From: Pseudomonas putida S13.1.2
GTDB taxonomy: Bacteria > Pseudomonadota > Gammaproteobacteria > Pseudomonadales > Pseudomonadaceae
DNA: 64,000 bases
Direction: 5' to 3'
Assembly: GCF_000498395.2 (NCBI RefSeq)
Contig: NZ_CP010979.1
Span: forward strand, 2,790,001-2,854,000
This document shows positions 10,832 to 20,714 of the stretch, in pieces. Both the position numbers and the translations under genes were made by a program. Positions within the stretch are counted from its first letter, which is position 1; the number at the start of each line of letters is the position of its first letter. Below the pieces are notes generated by a model. That model saw nothing but the letters and a program-made list of their open reading frames with translations, was not told the origin of the DNA and made no database searches.

Positions 10832-11530
10832 TCAAACCGTACCAACGATGACGCCCTGCTCGCGTAACCCTTCCAGCAATATCCGCCCTTGCTGCAAATC
10901 CCCTCCCAATGCCTCCAGCCGCGCCCGACCGGTGCCCTGCTCCAGCGCCAGCAACTGATATACCAGCGGCGCCACCCGCGCAAAGCGCACCTGCAACCCG
11001 GCATCGCGATATACCAGCAGCAAGGTTGGCGTCTGCGCTGCAATCGTTGGCTGATAGTCCGCGCCGATCCGCTCCACCGGCCAACGATAGGCCAGTACCC
11101 GCGCCACACAAGACAACAGCGGCTCCCCGTTCAGCAGGTCACCCGCAGGGTCATGCAGCGGGTCCTCGGCATCGCTCAGGTAGAGCTGCGACTCGATCCA
11201 CTCGTAGTGGGCCAGCTCCAACTGCCAGGGCGCATCCAGCTCGACGCTTTGCAGATAATCAACGAACGCTTCGGCAATCTCGGTAAACAAGGGGGTCTGG
11301 CTTCGGTAGCTGGCGTAGAAGTCACGTACCCGGGCATGCCAGCGCTGCTCGCCCAAAGCCTGGCGCATCACCGGAAAGCTCCCGGCCAAAAGGCCTTCGA
11401 TAGCGCCGTAGAACAATTCACGGTAAACCTTCAAGCGCCGGGCCTCCACGCCGGGCGGCGGGGCATTATGCTGGGGATCGCGCAGGTACCGGGCCAGGGC
11501 GTATTGCTGTTCACGCAGGGTCTCATTCAT
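10832..11530 (-). CDS. bufC: DUF2063 protein, MNIO partner (HvfC/BufC-like)
   Basis: This 232-aa protein belongs to the DUF2063 family. Its N-terminal domain has the hallmark pattern [25 protein letters not shown], followed by [23 protein letters not shown], and its C-terminal half resembles a RiPP recognition-like domain. In characterised Hvf, Tgl and bufferin systems this protein binds the precursor and forms a complex with the DUF692 iron oxygenase. The ATG at 11528-11530 overlaps the end of the DUF692 gene by 8 bases; the open frame upstream to 11731 lies inside that gene and is not used. It ends 6 bases past a hairpin shared with the convergent DoxX gene. Confidence 0.9.
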   Translation of the reverse strand: MNETLREQQYALARYLRDPQHNAPPPGVEARRLKVYRELFYGAIEGLLAGSFPVMRQALGEQRWHARVRDFYASYRSQTPLFTEIAEAFVDYLQSVELDAPWQLELAHYEWIESQLYLSDAEDPLHDPAGDLLNGEPLLSCVARVLAYRWPVERIGADYQPTIAAQTPTLLLVYRDAGLQVRFARVAPLVYQLLALEQGTGRARLEALGGDLQQGRILLEGLREQGVIVGTV

Positions 11531-12356
11531 CCACTTGCCCACCCGAAACACGCTGTACAGCGCGGATACGCGCCGCCTCGGCCAACAGCTCGGCCAGTGG
11601 CGGGTAGTTGAAGTCACGCTCGAGCACGGTCGGCTGCACGCCAAAGCGCGCGCAGGCGACCGCGTACAGCGCCCATACCTCTTCCTTGACCGGTGCCCCA
11701 TGGGTGTCGACCTTGAGGTCTGGCGCTTCATCGTAATGGCCAGCCACGTGCATGCCGGTCACCCTCGCCACAGGGAGGCCCTCAAGAAACGCCTTGGCGT
11801 CGTATCCGTGATTGCAGGCATTGACGAAGACGTTATTGACGTCCAGCAGCAGGTCACAGTCGGCCTCATCGAGTACCGCCCGGATGAATTCGAGCTCACT
11901 CATCGCCTGGTACGGTGCGGCGTAATAGCTGATGTTTTCCACGGCAATGCGCCGCTCAAGGTGCGCTTGCGCCTGGCGTATGCGCGCGGCCACATGGCGC
12001 ACGGCTTCATCGGTAAATGGAATGGGCAGCAGGTCGTACAGGTGCCCGTCATCGCTGCAATAACTCAGGTGTTCGCTGTACAACTGCACCTGGTGGCGAT
12101 CAAGAAACTGGCGGGTCTTGTTGAGCAGGTTGCTATCCAGCGGCGCACTGCCACCCAGCGACAACGACAATCCGTGGCAGGTGATGGTAAAACGCTCAGC
12201 CAGCTGGGCGAGGCCTTTGCCATAAGCACCGCCAACGGCAATCCAGTTTTCCGGTGCACATTCGAGAAAGTCCACTGCACCGGCGCTCATCGCCAGCAAT
12301 TCGGGCAGCAGGCCGCGACGCAGGCCAAGCCCGGTATTCAACGTCGTAAGGTGCAT
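11523..12356 (-). CDS. bufB: DUF692 multinuclear non-heme iron oxygenase (MNIO; HvfB/BufB-like)
   Basis: This is a TIM-barrel iron enzyme that modifies cysteines in a peptide precursor. At 277 aa it has the family length. Metal-ligand positions are visible: H61 ([10 protein letters not shown]), H96 (SEHLSYC), E140-N141 (VENISYY), D172 and nearby Asn ([12 protein letters not shown]), H203/H207 (GMHVAGHYD), H219 (DTHG) and E246/D248 (LERDFN). The start [13 protein letters not shown] at 12356 has GGAG 8 bases upstream; a GTG at 12377 is an alternative. Overlap with the DUF2063 gene and proximity to an EGKCG precursor fix the role: by analogy with HvfB it should convert the EGKCG cysteines to thio-oxazole-type or related copper-binding groups. 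Confidence 0.92.
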   Translation of the reverse strand: MHLTTLNTGLGLRRGLLPELLAMSAGAVDFLECAPENWIAVGGAYGKGLAQLAERFTITCHGLSLSLGGSAPLDSNLLNKTRQFLDRHQVQLYSEHLSYCSDDGHLYDLLPIPFTDEAVRHVAARIRQAQAHLERRIAVENISYYAAPYQAMSELEFIRAVLDEADCDLLLDVNNVFVNACNHGYDAKAFLEGLPVARVTGMHVAGHYDEAPDLKVDTHGAPVKEEVWALYAVACARFGVQPTVLERDFNYPPLAELLAEAARIRAVQRVSGGQVDE

Positions 12357-12377
12357 ATCCAGGTCTCCAACAGGCAC

Positions 12378-12408
12378 AACGCCCCGCCTGACCAGCAGGC
12401 GGGGCGTT
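12378..12408 (-). promoter_or_regulatory. Perfect 13-bp stem-loop between RiPP precursor and MNIO genes
   Basis: The inverted repeat AACGCCCCGCCTG / CAGGCGGGGCGTT (5-base loop) lies 22 bases after the precursor stop and 21 bases before the MNIO start. It is stable but not followed by a U-run. In RiPP operons such hairpins often allow partial termination or protect the 3' end so that precursor mRNA exceeds enzyme mRNA. That role is inferred here. Confidence 0.7.
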
Positions 12409-12430
12409 GCGTCACTACGAGGTAAATGCG

Positions 12431-12871
12431 TCAGGGTTTGCCGGCCAGGTGGCTGAACAGCCCCTCGGGCATGGCCTTGCCGTTAGCCTGGTAGATCGCC
12501 TTCAGGTGATCGGCCGCTTCCTGTTCAGAGATAAAACCATCATGGTTGCGGTCGATCGTGTCGAAGTCAGCGGCACGGTCCTTGGCCACCGCCAGAAACT
12601 CTTCCCGCGAAACCTTGCCGTCGTGATTGCTGTCGGTCCTGGTGAACGAGGCGTCGCCGCATTTGCCCTCGCCGCATTTACCTTCACTCTGGCTGGCCTT
12701 GCCGCTGCCGCCGCACTTGCCTTCACCACACTTGCCCTCGCCGGCCACCTTGGCCGATGCCAGTTGATAACCCTGGGCCAACGGTTCAACTGCGAATGCA
12801 TTGCTGGTCAAGGCCATGCTGCCGATCAGGGCGGCGCCCAGCAGGCCGATGGCGTTTCGTACTTGAGTCAT
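12431..12871 (-). CDS. bufA: Bufferin/HvfA-like RiPP precursor with four EGKCG motifs and two EF-hands
   Basis: This is a 146-aa secreted precursor. A signal peptide covers about residues 1-27 (cut after NAFA). Four EGKCG units sit at 45-49, 50-54, 63-67 and 68-72, with cysteines 48, 53, 66 and 71 as the expected modification sites. They are arranged as two tandem pairs split by GSGKASQS. Two complete EF-hand loops follow: D80-E91 ([12 protein letters not shown]) and D107-E118 ([12 protein letters not shown]). The EGKCG pair is the HvfA-type substrate of DUF692 enzymes, which are linked to copper chelation in related systems. Fusion to calcium-binding EF-hands is the unusual part. GGAG lies 7 bases before the ATG. 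A strong hairpin separates it from the MNIO gene. The product structure is not known from sequence. Confidence 0.9.
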   Translation of the reverse strand: MTQVRNAIGLLGAALIGSMALTSNAFAVEPLAQGYQLASAKVAGEGKCGEGKCGGSGKASQSEGKCGEGKCGDASFTRTDSNHDGKVSREEFLAVAKDRAADFDTIDRNHDGFISEQEAADHLKAIYQANGKAMPEGLFSHLAGKP

Positions 12872-13041
12872 GATGCAGCTCCACTGTGGTTGGAAGTGGA
12901 GCCATTAGGCCGTTGCGCTGTGTCGTGGTTGTATCGAGCGGGCTGCGGTTTTGTATGTGAGTGGGTCTGTTGTGCAGCCAGATACAATGCAATACACAAC
13001 CCTGGAGCCAGCCCCGGGTGCACCGGGGCCGATGCAGGTGT

Positions 13042-13602
13042 TCAGTCTTCCAACGGCTTTGGCGGCGCAGCCGGCTTTGCAGGCTTGGCTGGCTTGGCAG
13101 GCTTGCTGTCCTTGGCCTTGGTATCCGGCGCCGCCGCTACAGGCTCAGGTGCGGCCACGGCCTTTTCGCTTGCAGGCAGCTCATCGACCGCCTTGAGGAT
13201 CGCCTGCGGGTCGATGGGCTCGCCAGACTCGTCATCCTTGAGCATGTGGCGCTCGCCGTCCTTGCCCACCAGTATCACCTTGGTGCCCTTGCTCGCGCCC
13301 AGCTTCAGCTCACGAATCAAGGCCATGGTGGTCTGTTGTTCGAGGTTCTTGTCTTCGCGCTTGCCCATCATGTTCGCGACGCTGTACAGCACCAGATTGC
13401 GCTCCTTGAAGGCGGCCTGGGTGGCCGGGTCCTCGAGGGCCTTGTTCAATCCGCGCAAGGTTGGGTCTGCGCTGCTGGGCGCGATGACCACCAAGGGCCT
13501 GGCCTTGCCCACTTCCTTGGCCAGCGGTGCGTCACTGTCGGCCGCCAGCAGCGGGCCGGCGACAGCGAGCAAGGTAGCGAGGGTCAGTGACCGGACGAGC
13601 AT
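13042..13602 (-). CDS. Secreted DUF4174-like protein with Lys/Pro/Ala tail
   Basis: This is a 186-aa protein with a signal peptide (about residues 1-20, cut after LLAA). The central domain (about 32-135: PLVVIAPSSADPTLRGLNKAL through GTKVILVGKDGERHML) has the thioredoxin-like strand pattern of DUF4174 but no CxxC. The C-terminal 45 residues are a low-complexity Ala/Pro/Lys tail (repeated PAKPAKPAK) that could bind cell wall or stay disordered. AAGGAG 6 bases upstream fixes the ATG at 13602. It lies 170 bases upstream of the RiPP precursor in the same direction, so co-expression is possible but not shown. Confidence 0.8.
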   Translation of the reverse strand: MLVRSLTLATLLAVAGPLLAADSDAPLAKEVGKARPLVVIAPSSADPTLRGLNKALEDPATQAAFKERNLVLYSVANMMGKREDKNLEQQTTMALIRELKLGASKGTKVILVGKDGERHMLKDDESGEPIDPQAILKAVDELPASEKAVAAPEPVAAAPDTKAKDSKPAKPAKPAKPAAPPKPLED

Positions 13603-13816
13603 GCGTATCTCCTTATTCTCTCGATAAACCAAAGACTACAGATCATGGAGAAAGATCCGACGCGGGAGCCTAAACCAACAGCCACAGACGTGCTCGGCAC
13701 AAAGGTAACTTCCGATTTCCATGACCGGCCGGCAACATCTGCGCAAAAATCACCGCACAGTCTGAGCATAGCGCAAAGCCGCTGGCGCTACGCGGATCTG
13801 ACCAAGGTCTGAACAG

Positions 13817-16800
13817 CTAGGGGAGCAGACGCGGTCGCGAATGCCTGTCCAGCGCTTCCAGCGTCAACTGCAGCATCACCGCGTGCTCCCGTTGCTGGTT
13901 GCTGATGTGCAGCCGTGCGATCTCCGCTTCCCGGCCACCCACGGCCATCAGCCGTTCCAGCTCCGCGTGCAGATGACGCGGCACTTGCAGGCGCACCGGG
14001 AAGGTCTTGCGCTGGTAATCCTGCCAGAACCACTGCCGTGACAGATACTGAGCAATGCCTTCCCGGGTCTGCCCCGCCAGGACGGTTTCACGGGCCATGC
14101 GAACGTCCTGGTTGCTCAGCGCAGCAATGCCTGGATAGAGCATTTCGTCTGGCTGAGCGGGTAAGTCCAAAGCCCTGCGCAAGGCGATGCGGTATGCCAG
14201 GGCGAATTCGATCGACTCATTGCCCGCACCCAGCCGCTGGGCATGTTCAGCGGCAATCTGGTCGAGCAACGCCAACCGCCACAACCGACCACCGAGCCAT
14301 AGCAATGCCCGCTCAGGCTGCCGGGCAAACTCGCCGCGTCGCGCACGCCATATCATCACGCGCAGTTCCAGGTCAGCGAAACGGGCAGTGGCGTTATCCT
14401 GGCAATCGGTGGCCGCTGCATGTTCGAACAGCTCACGCTTCAGCGCGTCATCCTCATTCATCGCCTGGAACATTTCGAGTACCCGAGATGCGAGAGAGGA
14501 CGCGGTCGACGAGAACCGGAATGCTCCCGATGCCGTCAGCACCGACAGGGTGTTGAAGAAGTCAGCCGAGCGTTCTTCTGCTTCAAGATGGACCCACAGC
14601 GCGGCCATTTCGTCGCGATCCCCGGCTGTCAATACGTCCAGAAAACGCAGCCGGTATGGAACGCGGCTTGCCTCAAGCCAGTGCCAGGCAGTAAGCGCCT
14701 CAGGCGCAGCCGCCAGCAGATTGCCGGAGAGCCCGACCCTGCCAGAGCGCCACAGTTGCGACCGATGAAAACCCTCGGGCAACTCGGCAATACTGTTGCC
14801 GCAAAGGTCGAGAGTATGCAGGTCCGGAGCATCCATCACCCCGTATGGAAACTCGGGCATCTGGGTGTGTGGCAGGTGCAGGGCATTGAGCTCGGTCATG
14901 GCGAAGACCGAAAATGCCCTGCCCAATGGGTTGTCCGAAAGGTTCAGGTACACCAGCGAACGACACCCCGCCAGGATCAGGGCCTGGCTTTCGTCGAGAG
15001 CGATCTGGTTACCCGACAGATCGAGCACTTCCAGCTTTTGGGCCAGCATCAGAGTCAAAGGCAGGCGCCTGAGGCGACACTGGGTGATTTCCAGGTTGCG
15101 CAAGTTGGGAAATGCACGCAGAAACTCATCTGGAATCTGCTCCAGGCGCATGGAACGCAAGGCCAGGATCGAGACATGCGGAAAACCTACTTGCGCCGGC
15201 AATGCAGGCAGTTGCTGCAAGCGGCTGCGGGTCTGGGTCAGCATGAAGCGTCCGCCCTCCACTGCCGCATCGTCTTGAAGTTCCGGGATAAGCCAGCGCC
15301 AGCAGTCGATCAGGCCCTTTCTGAATTCACGCCGGGCGGCCAGTTCCGATGTCGGAAAGGCACTGCGGACCCATTTGTTCAGGTGAGTGCTGAGCAGTGC
15401 GTATTGCTGTTCCAACATGCGCAACCTGGTCGGTGCGTTGTCTGACGCCAGCCAGAGACCGATCTGTTCATCACTGAAGGCCGGGTACAGGTCCCGGAGC
15501 CGTGCCTGAAACGCCCTTGGCCTGGACAGCCCCAGCGCGGCCCACAACCTGCCGCCCGCCAGGGGATAGCCGATCCGACCGTCATCGAGCCGTCGAGGCG
15601 CGAGAAACGAGCCGCTCGGGCGATTCAGCCTGAGCACATTCACCACCGCCTGCCTATGGGCGATGGCAACATCTGCCAGCGCTTGGCGCAGTGCAGGCAC
15701 GAAAGCGTGGCCTTGGCCGATGGCCGCCTGAGACCGCTCGTCATAGGCCGCGCCCAGGGTCTCGAACAACTCGCCCGCCTCACTGACAGATGACCGCGCG
15801 GGATCACGCAAGCGGAACTCCCCATGCTGGTGAAGCAGGTCAAACGTCTGCCCCGCGCCCTCGATAGTCAGCAGCGGCTCACTGGCATCACCGTCGAACA
15901 ATCGCCACCCGGGCCCGTCAGCCCCCCGCACGTGAACCAGCAAACTCAGCACCACCCGCGCCAGGTCGAGGTTTTGCGGCGTATCGATACTCAGCGCCTC
16001 ATACACCCGCGCGACTCGGATCCGCGCAACCTGCAGCCTTGCCGCCTCGGCCATGAACAACGGCACGCGGCCGGTCTCGCGAAGCTGCTGCAAGTCCTCC
16101 TCGCTGCCATCGCGCAGCACCTCGTCCGCGGCCAAACGGTGCAGGCTGGCAAAATCCCGGCGCAATGGGCTGCCAGTTTCAGTGTCGGGATTCTGCTCTT
16201 CGTACAAACTCTGCAACAACTCTCGTCGCCCTGCCCAGGCCACATCAGCCAGCGCTGCCCCGCCCTTGCCCGCTGCCTGGGGTAGATGCATCACCCGCTC
16301 CAGCAGCGGCGGATCGGCGGTGGCCACGCCCTCACGCAACTGCTGGACCAACGTGCGGATCCGGCTGGCGAGGACCATGCGGTCGACGGTATCGACCAGC
16401 ACGGCTTCCGGCGCCCGGCCATACACATGCCATGCCCGTAAATGCTGGTCGTCAAGACCATGAACCGCGAGCGCCTGGTCGATTTGCGCATCATCGAGGT
16501 CGCTGAATGGCCTGCCCAGGCGACGGAACAGCTGGTGGGTGTCGTCCCACTCGGCTGGCTGCTCGCACCACAGCCGCCACGCACCGGCACCATTGTGACG
16601 TAGCGGCGGCGCATAACCCTGATAAGGGAGCAGTTGCCACTGTTCATCGGCATCTCGCCAAGCCACCTCATACCAGTGCCCCGCCATGCTGATCCAGCGA
16701 CGCTCGCCCAGGCGGTGAACGCCTTCCTTGTCCAGGGCTGCCGTGTCCGGCGGGCTTTCGCAGCGATAGGGCCTGAGGTCTGCATTCCACAGTTTTTCCT

Positions 16801-18241
16801 CGCCGCTAGCCAGCTGCGCCGGTATCAGCTTGTCCACCTCGCTCCAGGCGCGACGGGCCGTAACAACAACGGCAACGGTGGCACCGACGGCCAGTAGCCC
16901 TTTGCCGACATTCAGCAGATGCGCCAGCGCCGCATTGCGCTCGTTGTCCTGCCAGTCCCCGACAGCCTGAAACGTCTGTTCAAGCAGCTCCCAGGCCATC
17001 ACCCCCAGCAACACCGCGCCGATGCCGGGCACGAAAAACCCTGCAATACCCAACAGGGTCCAGCCTTCAGCACGCAGACGGCGACCATGCTCGGCCTGGA
17101 CCTCGCGATCAAGCTGGGCCACCGGCGGGGCAATGATCGCAGCATCGTCCTTGATCCGGGCGACCCAGTCGTCAGCAATGTGTTCGAACAGCGCCAAGCG
17201 ATAGGCGCAGGTCTGCTCATCAAGGTCCCTGGTTGCCCAGCCGGTCACGTCATCGAGCCGTTCGCTGACGGCCGAGAAGAATCGCTGGCTGTCGCGACGA
17301 CGCACGAAGCGGTTGAAAAACCGCCGGTAGCCCTCTTCGCGCAGGCGTTTGCCAAGGACCCGGCGGGCATAATCTTCAAGGTCTGCGCCCACGCTCCAGG
17401 GGCCGTGCGGGTCACACGGCACGTACACCAGCACGCGCTTGCTGGTGTTGTACAACACGCCCTCATCGATCACGTCCAGCACGACGATCTGCTGCAAGCT
17501 GCAACCAAACAACACCAACTGTCGGACGCGAACCAGTGCGCCTTCGAGCTTGCCCAGCGTGCCCTGGAGGCACAACTCCACCACCCACTGCAGCTGGCCT
17601 GCGCTCAATACGCCTTGCGCCCTGGCCTGCAGGGCATCCACCAACATCCCGTAGCGTTGTCGTCGCGCTATCAATCGTTTGACTTCGGGCTGCAGAACAG
17701 CGTCCAGATGCGCCTGGTACTTCTGGCCAAGGTCCAGCTCTCGACACAATTTGGCGAAGGCCGATGCAGGCAGTTCACTACGCCTTGCGCCGCACTCATC
17801 GACCAGGCAGTTGCCACGCGGCTGGGCGCGCTGCTGTTCTGCGGTGAAATTACCCAACGCAGCCTCGAGCACCGGGATGTCGTAGTAGTCGCTGGCGACA
17901 ACGGGTAGCCGGCCGGTTACATAATTGATCGTAGGCGAGGGGAAGGTGTACCACTGGCGAACGTACAGGCGATCCACGTCGAGATCGCCGTGGGCGCCAA
18001 GCGCTTTTTGCAGCAAAGGATGGGCAAATGCATCCAGATTGTTCAGCCGCGCCAACGCTGCCGACAAGCCTTCGCGGCAGGCCAACAGCTCTGGCAGCGC
18101 CTCGCTCAGGAGGGTGAATTCTGCCACGCTGAGGCGCGTCATCCAGGCCGGCAGCCGCTGCGCGATGTAATGGTCCTGGCATGCTTGCGCCATGGCAAGG
18201 GTATCGGCCGCAGCCGAGGGTTGACTGCTATTGTTCTGCAT
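13817..18241 (-). CDS. Giant LRR-NEL protein 1 (putative secreted E3 ubiquitin ligase effector)
   Basis: This 1474-aa protein has no classical signal peptide. Its N-terminal about 900 residues match the DUF6543/dermonecrotic-toxin-like region shared with two paralogues in this window: a conserved VPCDPHGPWS segment near 275-283, RRFFNRFVRRRDSQRFF near 306-322, and a pair of hydrophobic helices (about 395-420 and 447-465). Leucine-rich repeats follow (about 1040-1190: LEVLDLSGNQI, LVYLNLSDNPL, LHTLDLCGNSIAELP). The C-terminal about 280 residues resemble the NEL domain of IpaH/SspH ligases, with the C-x-D catalytic motif at C1280-D1282 (TDCQDN) and conserved helices (FALAYRIALRRALDLPAQP). NEL enzymes transfer ubiquitin in host cells. 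GGAGGC precedes the ATG. No secretion genes are adjacent. Confidence 0.88.
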   Translation of the reverse strand: MQNNSSQPSAAADTLAMAQACQDHYIAQRLPAWMTRLSVAEFTLLSEALPELLACREGLSAALARLNNLDAFAHPLLQKALGAHGDLDVDRLYVRQWYTFPSPTINYVTGRLPVVASDYYDIPVLEAALGNFTAEQQRAQPRGNCLVDECGARRSELPASAFAKLCRELDLGQKYQAHLDAVLQPEVKRLIARRQRYGMLVDALQARAQGVLSAGQLQWVVELCLQGTLGKLEGALVRVRQLVLFGCSLQQIVVLDVIDEGVLYNTSKRVLVYVPCDPHGPWSVGADLEDYARRVLGKRLREEGYRRFFNRFVRRRDSQRFFSAVSERLDDVTGWATRDLDEQTCAYRLALFEHIADDWVARIKDDAAIIAPPVAQLDREVQAEHGRRLRAEGWTLLGIAGFFVPGIGAVLLGVMAWELLEQTFQAVGDWQDNERNAALAHLLNVGKGLLAVGATVAVVVTARRAWSEVDKLIPAQLASGEEKLWNADLRPYRCESPPDTAALDKEGVHRLGERRWISMAGHWYEVAWRDADEQWQLLPYQGYAPPLRHNGAGAWRLWCEQPAEWDDTHQLFRRLGRPFSDLDDAQIDQALAVHGLDDQHLRAWHVYGRAPEAVLVDTVDRMVLASRIRTLVQQLREGVATADPPLLERVMHLPQAAGKGGAALADVAWAGRRELLQSLYEEQNPDTETGSPLRRDFASLHRLAADEVLRDGSEEDLQQLRETGRVPLFMAEAARLQVARIRVARVYEALSIDTPQNLDLARVVLSLLVHVRGADGPGWRLFDGDASEPLLTIEGAGQTFDLLHQHGEFRLRDPARSSVSEAGELFETLGAAYDERSQAAIGQGHAFVPALRQALADVAIAHRQAVVNVLRLNRPSGSFLAPRRLDDGRIGYPLAGGRLWAALGLSRPRAFQARLRDLYPAFSDEQIGLWLASDNAPTRLRMLEQQYALLSTHLNKWVRSAFPTSELAARREFRKGLIDCWRWLIPELQDDAAVEGGRFMLTQTRSRLQQLPALPAQVGFPHVSILALRSMRLEQIPDEFLRAFPNLRNLEITQCRLRRLPLTLMLAQKLEVLDLSGNQIALDESQALILAGCRSLVYLNLSDNPLGRAFSVFAMTELNALHLPHTQMPEFPYGVMDAPDLHTLDLCGNSIAELPEGFHRSQLWRSGRVGLSGNLLAAAPEALTAWHWLEASRVPYRLRFLDVLTAGDRDEMAALWVHLEAEERSADFFNTLSVLTASGAFRFSSTASSLASRVLEMFQAMNEDDALKRELFEHAAATDCQDNATARFADLELRVMIWRARRGEFARQPERALLWLGGRLWRLALLDQIAAEHAQRLGAGNESIEFALAYRIALRRALDLPAQPDEMLYPGIAALSNQDVRMARETVLAGQTREGIAQYLSRQWFWQDYQRKTFPVRLQVPRHLHAELERLMAVGGREAEIARLHISNQQREHAVMLQLTLEALDRHSRPRLLP

Positions 18242-18319
18242 CTCTGCCTCCGCGATGACGTGGAGGTGCGAGTCTGAACATTGTTGCGTCGTGCTGACGC
18301 CTAGCTATCTACCACCCGT

Positions 18320-20680
18320 TCAGAACAGCAGCAGCTGATGGTCGGTAAGACGGGCGAAATCATCGCCGACAAAGGGCAGGATGGCATCTGCCACCGGTTG
18401 TAGCTGACGGCTGATGTAGTGGTCGTAGTCGATCGGTGCCTGCAGGTTTTCCAGTGGTTCAGGGCCAGCGGTGGTGATCACGTAGCTGATCCAGCCGCCG
18501 CGCTGGTACTGCAGGGGGCGCCCCAGGCGCTTGTTGTACTCGTCGGCAAGGCGTGCGGCACGCACATGCGGCGGCACGTTGCGCTGGTAATCGGCCAGCG
18601 GCCTGCGCAGGCGCTTGCGATACACCAGCAGCTCGTCCTGCTCGCCGGCCAACGTACGCCGCACATACTCGCAGACATAATCGCGGTAGGGATCGCCGCG
18701 AAACACACGGCCATAGAGCGCCTGCTGAAACTCCCGGGCCAGCGGCGACCAGTCGGTGCGTACCGATTCCAGGCCTTTGTAAACCATCTCTTCAGAACCG
18801 TCGGCTCGCTGCACCAGGCCGGCATAGCGCTTCTTGCTGCCTTCATCGGTGCCGCGGATGGTTGGCATCAGGAAGCGCCGGTAATGCACTTCGAACTGCA
18901 GTTCGAGGGCACTCTGCAGGTTCATGGTTTCGTGCAAATGTGCTTGCCACCATTGGTTGACTTCGGCCACCAGCTCGCGGCCGATGCGCGCCGCGTCTTC
19001 CTCGGCATGGGCACCCTTGAGCCAGACGAAGGTGGAGTCGGTGTCGCCATAGATCACGTCATAGCCGCGCGCCTCGATCAGCGCCCGGGTCTGGCGCATG
19101 ATCTGGTGCCCACGCATGGTGATGGACGAGGCCAGCCGGGGGTCGAAGAAGCGACAACCACTCGAGCCCAGCACCCCGTAGAACGCGTTCATGATGATCT
19201 TCAATGCCTGCGACAACGCTGCGTTGCCGTCACGTTTGGCGGCTTCCCTGCCCTGCCACACACGCTCGACGATCGCCGGCAGGCAATGCTGGCTACGCGA
19301 AAAGCGCCCTCCCCGAAAGCCTTCCACCGAATGCTCGTCATCGGGAACACGCAGGCCTTCCACCAACCCCACCGGGTCGATCAGGAAGGTACGAATGATC
19401 GACGGGTACAGGCTCTTGTAGTCAAGCACCAGCACCGAGTCGTAAAGGCCTGGGCGCGAATCCATGACGAAGCCACCGGGGCTGGCTTCGTCAGGGCGGC
19501 TGCCAAGGTTGGGGGCCACAAAGCCCATACGGTGCATCTGCGGCATGTACAAGTGGCAAAACGCAGCGACCGATCCACCGCTGCGGTCTACTGCCAGGCC
19601 GGTGACCGAAGACCGCTCCAGCAGGAACTCCAGCAGGCGGGTGTGGGCAAAGATACGCGTAACCAGCTCACAGTCCTTGAGGTTGTATCGCGCCAGGGCC
19701 GGTTTGTCCTCGGCAAAGCGCCGGTTGATCTCGTCCATGCGCTGGTAAGGCGTGTCGATGGCTTTGCCTTCACCGAGCAGCGTCTGGGCAACGCTCTCCA
19801 GGCTGAACGATGGGAAGCTCCAGGTTGCCGAGCGCAGCGCCTCGATGCCGTCGATCAACAGCCGCCCCGGGGCATCGGCGAACACGTGGCCACCACCGGC
19901 ATGGCTACGTAATGTCATCGGGGCACCTTTACGCCCCAACGCCAGCGGCACCTGCAGCGCTTTGGCGTGCTCATGCAGCAGCCGCAGGTCGAACTGCACC
20001 AGGTTCCAGCCGATGATTGCATCCGGGTCATGCTCGGCCATCCACTGGTTGAGGCAGGCCAGCAGCGCGGCGCGGTCAGCGCAGTAGTGCAGGTCAAAAT
20101 CGAGGCCGTCGGCCGTGCCGTTGGCCGGGCCGAGCATGAACACCTGACGCTGGCCGCAGCCTTCAAGGGCGATGCTGTACAGCTCGCCGCGCTCGCTGGT
20201 TTCAATGTCCAGCGACACCAGGCGCAGCGGCGGGCGATAACCTGGCGAGGGCTTGAGCTGGGCATCGCAAAGGACGCCCTGGGCATCGGCTTGACCGGTG
20301 AACTGTACCGGGGCAGTGATGAAGCGCTCCATCAGGTAGCGTTCGGGTGGGCGGATGTCCGCTTCGAACACCTCGACACCAGCGGTGCGCAGGCGTTGCT
20401 CCAGTTGCATCAGTTGCCGGTGCTGCCGGCAGTACAAGCCCAGCACCGGGCGCTGGTCGAAGTCTTTCAGGCGCAATGGCCGCAGCTCGACGCCTTGCTC
20501 ATTGGCCAGCAATACCCGCGCATGCGCCTCATGCACCTGCGCGATGAACGCCACCGAAACCTGTGGGGCCAGGCGTAGCTGCCGTGGCCCCTGATCGGTT
20601 GCCAGCCAGAACTCCACGCAGGTGCCTTCGGGCGTGTCATGCCAATGACGGGTCAGCACAAAACCCTGCTGCAACTCCAC
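18320..20680 (-). CDS. polB: DNA polymerase II (family B)
   Basis: This is a 786-aa damage-inducible family-B polymerase. The 3'-5' exonuclease motifs are present: [11 protein letters not shown] (Exo I), [12 protein letters not shown] (Exo II), and YNLKDCELV (Exo III). Polymerase motifs follow: [14 protein letters not shown] (A), [15 protein letters not shown] (B) and YGDTDSTF (C). The frame is open to 20740, but the GTG at 20678-20680 ([13 protein letters not shown]) is chosen because AGAGG lies 8 bases upstream and the length then matches the family (783-787). It lies 78 bases downstream of the LRR-NEL 1 start on the same strand; no shared operon is implied. LexA control is expected but no clear box was found by eye. 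Confidence 0.95.
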   Translation of the reverse strand: MELQQGFVLTRHWHDTPEGTCVEFWLATDQGPRQLRLAPQVSVAFIAQVHEAHARVLLANEQGVELRPLRLKDFDQRPVLGLYCRQHRQLMQLEQRLRTAGVEVFEADIRPPERYLMERFITAPVQFTGQADAQGVLCDAQLKPSPGYRPPLRLVSLDIETSERGELYSIALEGCGQRQVFMLGPANGTADGLDFDLHYCADRAALLACLNQWMAEHDPDAIIGWNLVQFDLRLLHEHAKALQVPLALGRKGAPMTLRSHAGGGHVFADAPGRLLIDGIEALRSATWSFPSFSLESVAQTLLGEGKAIDTPYQRMDEINRRFAEDKPALARYNLKDCELVTRIFAHTRLLEFLLERSSVTGLAVDRSGGSVAAFCHLYMPQMHRMGFVAPNLGSRPDEASPGGFVMDSRPGLYDSVLVLDYKSLYPSIIRTFLIDPVGLVEGLRVPDDEHSVEGFRGGRFSRSQHCLPAIVERVWQGREAAKRDGNAALSQALKIIMNAFYGVLGSSGCRFFDPRLASSITMRGHQIMRQTRALIEARGYDVIYGDTDSTFVWLKGAHAEEDAARIGRELVAEVNQWWQAHLHETMNLQSALELQFEVHYRRFLMPTIRGTDEGSKKRYAGLVQRADGSEEMVYKGLESVRTDWSPLAREFQQALYGRVFRGDPYRDYVCEYVRRTLAGEQDELLVYRKRLRRPLADYQRNVPPHVRAARLADEYNKRLGRPLQYQRGGWISYVITTAGPEPLENLQAPIDYDHYISRQLQPVADAILPFVGDDFARLTDHQLLLF

Positions 20681-20714
20681 TGCGTCGACCTCTGCTGAAA
20701 AACGCAATTCTACG

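Noticed and set aside
10229..12998. A shared TACACAACCC decamer upstream of the DoxX gene (about 10229) and near the precursor gene (about 12992)
   Set aside because: The two copies point in opposite directions relative to the genes they would control, and one 10-base match can be chance. I do not call it a regulatory site.
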